The notes under the pieces: generated by a model
Told to the model about the DNA's origin: nothing
Databases searched by the model: none
Seen by the model: the letters and a program-made list of their open reading frames with translations, nothing else
Virus record (IMG/VR): IMGVR_UViG_3300005577_000804
Coordinates: 1 to 29,221 of that record
Direction: 5' to 3' (one strand)
DNA from: a virus
Length of the DNA stretch: 29,221 nt
Part shown: piece by piece, positions 25,534 to 29,221 of the stretch
Layout of the letters: every line of letters begins with the position of its first letter
How positions within the stretch are numbered: position 1 is the stretch's first letter
Translations under genes and position numbers: made by a program

Positions 25534-25870
25534 ATATATACCTCCTTATATAAATCCTAAAAGAATACAAACTGAGGAACAATCGAGAATAAATGTAATA
25601 AATATAGCTACTGGGTTGGGATTAAAGTTTGATGCAGAGGCTATTTTTAGAAAATATGATGCGATTTTGGCTAAGCATCAAAATCCAGATGAGCGAAAGC
25701 AAATAGCTACGATGGCTGCAGCTGAGATTTATAAATTGTTAGGTTTTCAGGACGGATTACAAGTTGGGGGTACTGAAGTAATTCCGCCATCTGAAGCTTA
25801 TATTGCAGCTTTACCGGATAAAAAAGAAGATAAAGTTGAAGATAAGAGTGAAAATAAAATAATTGTTTAA
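25517..25870 (+). CDS. small protein of unknown function
   Basis: This 117-residue protein overlaps the HNH gene by 17 bases. It has a short Pro-rich N-terminus (EYIPPYINPKRIQ), a helical middle (about 18-75) with Ala/Ile/Leu-rich helices (IATMAAAEIYKLLG), and an acidic-basic low-complexity C-terminus rich in Lys, Glu and Asp. There is no catalytic motif, signal peptide or membrane segment. Small helical proteins of this kind are common in phage virion modules. I do not recognise a family. Confidence 0.7.
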   Translation: MAKKPEYIPPYINPKRIQTEEQSRINVINIATGLGLKFDAEAIFRKYDAILAKHQNPDERKQIATMAAAEIYKLLGFQDGLQVGGTEVIPPSEAYIAALPDKKEDKVEDKSENKIIV

Positions 25871-25926
25871 TATTCTGCATATATTGATATATTTAATAGG
25901 AAAGATATTATATTTAAGGAATATTA

Positions 25927-26151
25927 ATGACTAATTCAGATAAGAAATATAGTGGTGAAGTTTGTTGGTTTGATAATAAACTAGGGATTGGTTTTATTTT
26001 ATGGGAAGGTGCTAATGATATGTTTGTTCATTTTAGCGATATAGTATCTTCTGGATTTAAGACTTTGAAAAAGGGACAAAAGGTAGAATTTGGTATTGGT
26101 CAAAATAAAAAGGGTGAACCAAAAGCTATTGAAGTTGTAGTTATAGAATGA
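25927..26151 (+). CDS. cold-shock domain protein
   Basis: This 74-residue protein is a complete single cold-shock domain, a small OB-fold that binds single-stranded RNA or DNA. GEVCWFDNKLGIGFI (10-24) covers strand 1 and the RNP1 region, DMFVHFSDI (31-39) is RNP2, and the closing strands are GQKVEFGI and KGEPKAIEVVVIE. RNP1 is degenerate: the usual K-G-F-G-F-I reads L-G-I-G-F-I, so one stacking aromatic is lost. An RNA chaperone or transcript-stability role for phage messages is plausible. The RBS AAGGA at 25916-25920 is well placed. The end overlaps the next gene as ATGA, so the two are coupled. Confidence 0.88.
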   Translation: MTNSDKKYSGEVCWFDNKLGIGFILWEGANDMFVHFSDIVSSGFKTLKKGQKVEFGIGQNKKGEPKAIEVVVIE

Positions 26152-26519
26152 GAAAAATTGTTAAAGAGTTAGAATTTTGGGTATCGAATATAACTGATCT
26201 TAATGTATGTTTATCTGATTTAGCATTAACGATTCCATCTCGAAAAAATGTTAATTTATTAGATAGTAGACATTATTCATATACATTAGAGCAACTTGAA
26301 GCTTCGGCAAAATCTGGTTCTTTAAAAGCTAAGAGTGATAAATTAAAGGTGAGAAAAGTTGCTCCTGAGATTTTAGTTAAGCCGGGGGTGAATGTTTCAA
26401 CGATGCCAAGATTTATTGCTCAAAATTCTCAAAGAACAAAAATTATAATTAATGAAGAAAAATATGAAGAATTGCAAGTAAGTGAAGAAAAATTTGCTGA
26501 AGAAATGAGTGAAGATTAA
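26148..26519 (+). CDS. small phage protein, possibly virion-associated
   Basis: This 123-residue protein is coupled to the cold-shock gene by ATGA. The segment VSNITDLNVCLSDLALTIP (about 12-30), followed by an NLLD...YT.EQLEASAKSGSL pattern (about 36-59), resembles a short module found in many phage proteins encoded among virion genes, in which a 'DLxLxIxxxxxxDL' strand precedes a helix and a 'GxLxxxS' turn. The rest is Lys/Glu-rich, ending in an acidic tail. No enzyme motif is present. Function unknown; the resemblance is a remembered pattern and should be checked by a profile search. Confidence 0.65.
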   Translation: MRKIVKELEFWVSNITDLNVCLSDLALTIPSRKNVNLLDSRHYSYTLEQLEASAKSGSLKAKSDKLKVRKVAPEILVKPGVNVSTMPRFIAQNSQRTKIIINEEKYEELQVSEEKFAEEMSED

Positions 26520-26536
26520 TATTCTTGTATATAGGT

Positions 26537-27538
26537 ATGAGGATATTTAAATTATTTGCAATTCATTTATATTTAATTTTATGTTTTGTTATTTCGTGTG
26601 GTGGTGGAAAAGAAAGTAAAATAAACAATGATGGTGGAGCTGTATCGATGGGAGGTTCGGGTGATGCTGGACTTTATTCTACAGGTCAGGGTGGATTAAT
26701 ATTAAATTTAGGTGGACAAAGTGATTATGATGCTGGAGTAGAAATGGGAGGAGCTCCGGTATATATGTTACCTTCAGATTTTACAAAAGGTAAATTTGGT
26801 GGATATAAATTAGGATCTGAATATACGGGAAATATGGGTGATTCTGGAGGAATGAGTTCGGAATGTGGAACTCAAATTTTAGGAATTGTTAGAGATTTTC
26901 GTGGAAATAATGAAGTAAATGGCCATCCTGATTTTGAACATTTTTTTGGTAATACTCCTTCATTGGGAATAGTTAAAGAAGATTTGGGAATTGATCAGAA
27001 ACCTATTTATTCTGGAAGTGGACCTATTATTGATCCAAATAATAATCAACAAACTACGAGTAAAGAATATTTTGATGAATGGTATAGAAATATAGATGGG
27101 GTAAATGGGCCTTATATAGTATATTTTTATTTTGAGCCTAATGGGAATATATTAAGTTTTGAGAGTACAGCATTTTTTCCATTAGATAAAGCTGGATTTG
27201 GAAATACTCCTGGTCAAATGCATAATTTTGCTTTTACTACTGAAGTGCATACTAAATTTGATTATAAGGGTGGAGAGGTATTTTCTTTTATTGGTGATGA
27301 CGATGTTTGGGTATTTATAAATAATAAATTAGCTATAGATTTGGGAGGGTTACATTCAAAGCAGACGAAATCAATATCTTTGGATGTGGTAGCTAAGGAC
27401 TTAAATATAGAAGTTGGTAAAAATTATAATTTAGATTTATTTCATGCGGAGAGGCATACGATAGAGAGTAATTTTAGAATTGATACAAATTTATCATTTA
27501 CGAATTGTGGAACTATAGTAGATGGTCCGCTTAAATAG
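26537..27538 (+). CDS. lipoprotein with fibro-slime (PA14-like) domain
   Basis: From ATG 26537 the product has 333 residues; a TTG at 26525 would add four. I prefer the ATG because the octamer TTGTATAT then lies 12 bases upstream, as it lies 13 bases upstream of the next gene. Residues 1-21 are a lipoprotein signal: R2 and K5, a hydrophobic core, and Cys21 after FVIS, so the mature protein should be lipid-anchored. A Gly/Ser-rich, low-complexity linker runs to about 95. Residues about 107-325 form a fibro-slime domain: LGIVRDF, HPDFEHFFG, KPIYSGSG, a YFDEWYR segment, FFPLDKAGFGN, HNFAFTTEVH, the GDDDVWVFINNKLAIDLGGLH core and LFHAERHTIESNFRID. The domain is known from myxobacterial and amoebal surface proteins and probably binds carbohydrate. 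A lipoprotein among virion genes could act on the host surface, for example in superinfection exclusion; that is inference. Confidence 0.85.
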   Translation: MRIFKLFAIHLYLILCFVISCGGGKESKINNDGGAVSMGGSGDAGLYSTGQGGLILNLGGQSDYDAGVEMGGAPVYMLPSDFTKGKFGGYKLGSEYTGNMGDSGGMSSECGTQILGIVRDFRGNNEVNGHPDFEHFFGNTPSLGIVKEDLGIDQKPIYSGSGPIIDPNNNQQTTSKEYFDEWYRNIDGVNGPYIVYFYFEPNGNILSFESTAFFPLDKAGFGNTPGQMHNFAFTTEVHTKFDYKGGEVFSFIGDDDVWVFINNKLAIDLGGLHSKQTKSISLDVVAKDLNIEVGKNYNLDLFHAERHTIESNFRIDTNLSFTNCGTIVDGPLK

Positions 27539-27561
27539 TTAATGTAATAGAACTAATAATT

Positions 27562-27577
27562 TTGTATATTCTATATG
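27562..27577 (+). promoter_or_regulatory. TTGTATAT element close to start codon
   Basis: TTGTATAT at 27562-27569 lies 13 bases before the ATG at 27575, and the same octamer at 26525-26532 lies 12 bases before the ATG of the lipoprotein gene. Neither gene has a Shine-Dalgarno sequence. The pair may be -10 elements of very short leaders or translation signals. Confidence 0.3.
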
Positions 27578-28471
27578 GTAACTATACGATCAAGAGGCGA
27601 ACATGCCCAACCCTCGGAAGCAATTCAATTAACTGCTAAATTTTATGATTTTAGTGGTAATTTAACTGATTTGGATTCATTTCCAACTGTTTCTATAATT
27701 CAACCTTCAGGAAATGTAGCGATAACGACTACAAGTGCTGGAGTATATAGGTTAGCAGTTGGAACGTATGCATTTTTGTATCAGATACCGTATACTAGTG
27801 ATTATGGTGTATTTACAGATAGGTGGCAGGGTACATTTGATGGATATGTATTAAAATTTGAGTATAATTTCGTTGTTGAATTAAGTCAGCAGCCTAGTTT
27901 AAATACGGATGGATATGCTGCTTTGGGGGATTTTGTACCATTTAATTATTCACAAACGGCGATAAATAATATAAATCAATTATTAAAGGGATTAAAAGCT
28001 AGATTAAATAGTTCTGGAAAATCTAAAAGAATAGATCAATTTGGAAATGTAGTATATGAAGATTGTGATATTTATACTATAGATCAGTTGGTTGTATTTT
28101 TAGCTACGGCATTAAGTGCATTTAATGAGATTCCTACATTTACTGAATTTACATTTGAAGATTCGGAAATTATGAGAATTTATTATGATGTAATTATGCA
28201 GTATGCTTTAATTTTGGCATTAAGTAGTAAGGCATTATTGGAGAGAGGAAGAGAATTTACTATAACTGATAATGGTGTATCTTTTAATCCACCGGGAGTT
28301 AGTGAAGTTTTAATGACTCAGTATTCGGCAGAGATGGGTAATTGGAATGAAAAGGTAAAATTAATTAAAGCTAATATGAAGCCGAGTCCTTTGGGTTTGA
28401 GTAATTATGCAACTTTAACTTCTCCAAGAATAAGGATATTGCGGAATTTGAGGCAAAGAGTACTTCTGTGA
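27575..28471 (+). CDS. probable virion structural protein
   Basis: This 298-residue protein has an N-terminal Ig-like beta domain (about 12-105) with the phrases AIQLTAKFYDFSGNLTDLDSF, SGNVAI and GVFTDRWQGTFDG, a pattern I know from phage neck and tail-associated proteins in which a beta domain ends in 'DxWxGxxDG'. The middle (about 120-240) is helical, with a Tyr/Leu/Ile-rich helix pair at about 195-225 that is hydrophobic but interrupted by charges. The C-terminus is basic with several Arg. No enzymatic residues are seen. The start is ATG 27575 without RBS. A head-tail connector or neck role is possible. It is followed by a 107-base AT-rich gap. Confidence 0.65.
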   Translation: MVTIRSRGEHAQPSEAIQLTAKFYDFSGNLTDLDSFPTVSIIQPSGNVAITTTSAGVYRLAVGTYAFLYQIPYTSDYGVFTDRWQGTFDGYVLKFEYNFVVELSQQPSLNTDGYAALGDFVPFNYSQTAINNINQLLKGLKARLNSSGKSKRIDQFGNVVYEDCDIYTIDQLVVFLATALSAFNEIPTFTEFTFEDSEIMRIYYDVIMQYALILALSSKALLERGREFTITDNGVSFNPPGVSEVLMTQYSAEMGNWNEKVKLIKANMKPSPLGLSNYATLTSPRIRILRNLRQRVLL

Positions 28472-28501
28472 GTCAGCGTAAACTTTTTTAGTTGCTTAGA
28501 A

Positions 28502-28578
28502 TATAATTTTATACGCAGAATAAAATATAACTCCACATGTATAATAAAATATAAATTTCATAATTGTCGCATATCTTT
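28502..28578 (+). promoter_or_regulatory. AT-rich upstream region with repeated element, copy 1
   Basis: This gap holds TATAAT at 28502-28507 and, at about 28543-28573, the sequence AATAAAATATAAATTTCATA continuing into ATTGTCGCATA. The second half recurs almost exactly before the next small gene (ATTTCATAATT, then TCG and CATA). It ends a few bases before ATG 28579 and no Shine-Dalgarno sequence is present. It is likely a promoter of the small-gene array; strength and factor are unknown. Confidence 0.4.
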
Positions 28579-28938
28579 ATGGATATTAAAGATTTAATTT
28601 TTTATATAAATAAATTTAAAGCCGAATGCGAAAAGCTTAAACCTATAAATGATGATAAAATTTCTATATTTCTTTGTGAGAAAGATTTTGAAGAATTTAT
28701 AAAGTAAATTTTCCGGAAAAAGTATCAATCTATAATTACAGCCACAGGTTCATCTGGTGAATACATGGGAAAATTATTTATAATAAATGGATATGATTAT
28801 ATAGTTCAACCTTATAATCCAGAAGATCCAAATGATTTTTTAAATGTAAATGAAGTTTTTTATTACATGAATGGACATTTTGGAGAAGACACTGTTTATG
28901 CTGAAAATGAAAGAATAATACAAAATATTATAGATTAA
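28579..28938 (+). pseudogene. small gene interrupted by an in-frame TAA
   Basis: One frame runs from ATG 28579 to TAA 28936-28938, 119 sense or stop positions, broken only by TAA at 28705-28707 (position 43). The first 42 residues begin MDIKDLIFYINKFKAECEK and resemble the next gene (MLFEDLKFYIEKFKFEQES): both have DL.FYI.KFK.E.E. The likeness fades beyond this, but a DF.E motif lies just before the TAA and also in the neighbour, where the TAA aligns with a sense codon. The rest (57 residues from ATG 28765, with GGTGA just before it) is also coding-like, so the two halves may be made separately. TAA ends many genes here, so code reassignment is unlikely. I read it as a recently broken gene or a split gene; sequencing error is the third option. 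Function unknown. Confidence 0.55.
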
Positions 28939-28952
28939 ATTTTATAAATGCC

Positions 28953-28984
28953 GAATTAAAATATGATTTCATAATTTTCGACAT
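28953..28984 (+). promoter_or_regulatory. repeated upstream element, copy 2
   Basis: GAATTAAAATATGATTTCAT followed by AATTTTCGACATA repeats the element before the preceding small gene. The start codon (29016) is 32 bases further downstream here, compared with only a few bases in copy 1, so the element behaves like a promoter rather than a ribosome-binding site. Confidence 0.4.
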
Positions 28985-29015
28985 AGACATCGTTCTTTCT
29001 TCTTTCATTATAAGA

Positions 29016-29221
29016 ATGTTATTTGAGGATTTAAAATTTTATATAGAAAAATTTAAATTTGAGCAAGAGTCAAAAAACGAATATAATATTGTCACTGAAA
29101 TACGTGTAATATTAAATATTATAGATTTTAAAGAAATTTATAATAATATTTTAAATAATGATATGAGTGAAATATTATCACTTCATACTGAAAATGGTAT
29201 TATAAAATATACGTTAGAAAA
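29016..29221 (+). CDS. small AT-rich gene, 3'-truncated by window
   Basis: The frame opens at ATG 29016 and is still open at the last base, giving at least 68 residues. The product is rich in Ile, Asn, Lys and Glu and mostly helical. Its first 18 residues match the preceding interrupted gene (DL.FYI.KF..E.E), so the two are paralogues in tandem. No RBS, signal peptide or catalytic motif is visible. The family is unknown to me. Very AT-rich small tandem genes at the edge of a virion block are often phage accessory or host-interaction genes, but nothing here proves that. Confidence 0.6.
   Translation, partial: MLFEDLKFYIEKFKFEQESKNEYNIVTEIRVILNIIDFKEIYNNILNNDMSEILSLHTENGIIKYTLE

Noticed and set aside
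28579-28938. Reassignment of TAA to a sense codon
   Set aside because: TAA ends many intact genes in this window, including ones where the next gene starts directly after it, so it works as a stop.

Overview
This window is a piece of a large, AT-rich tailed-phage genome (Caudoviricetes). By eye roughly one third of bases are G or C. Every supported gene is on the + strand, genes are tightly packed with several four-base ATGA overlaps, and recognisable products are virion parts (HK97-fold major capsid protein, a head decoration or fibre protein, two giant tail fibres), selfish nucleases (HNH and GIY-YIG) and a few metabolic-looking accessory genes. No terminase, portal, polymerase, tRNA or integrase is visible in 29 kb. 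Virion genes spread thinly among unknown genes are typical of large or jumbo phages. The host cannot be read directly. The one hint is a lipoprotein with a fibro-slime domain and a Gly-rich linker, a combination I associate with Myxococcota and related bacteria.

Layout. Positions 1-3528 hold four coupled genes of unknown function, two with membrane-like segments. Positions 3529-5474 are the head block: decoration protein and major capsid protein, each preceded by an inverted repeat around TATAAT and each followed by a hairpin; these two genes use visibly more C/G-ending codons than their neighbours. Positions 5573-6812 hold a stand-alone HNH endonuclease with duplicated domains, bracketed by two strong terminators. 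Positions 6853-9436 hold three probable virion proteins. Positions 9504-19945 hold two paralogous giant fibres (2015 and 1453 aa) that share a repetitive shaft but end in different tips, followed by a small beta-rich virion protein to 20663.

Positions 20830-24290 hold a GT-A-like glycosyltransferase, a GIY-YIG/NUMOD3 endonuclease, a class I SAM methyltransferase and a cysteine desulfurase-like PLP enzyme with its catalytic residues intact. This is the most unusual block and may be a modification module, though that is inference. Positions 24280-28471 alternate probable virion proteins with a small HNH protein, a cold-shock protein and the fibro-slime lipoprotein. From 28472 to the end the sequence becomes very AT-rich and holds two related small genes under a repeated upstream element; the first is interrupted by an in-frame TAA.

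How the parts fit: the capsid and decoration proteins build the head, the two fibres and the proteins around them probably build the host-recognition apparatus, and the glycosyltransferase, methyltransferase and desulfurase may modify virion, DNA, RNA or host surface. The nucleases are most likely homing elements sitting between these genes.
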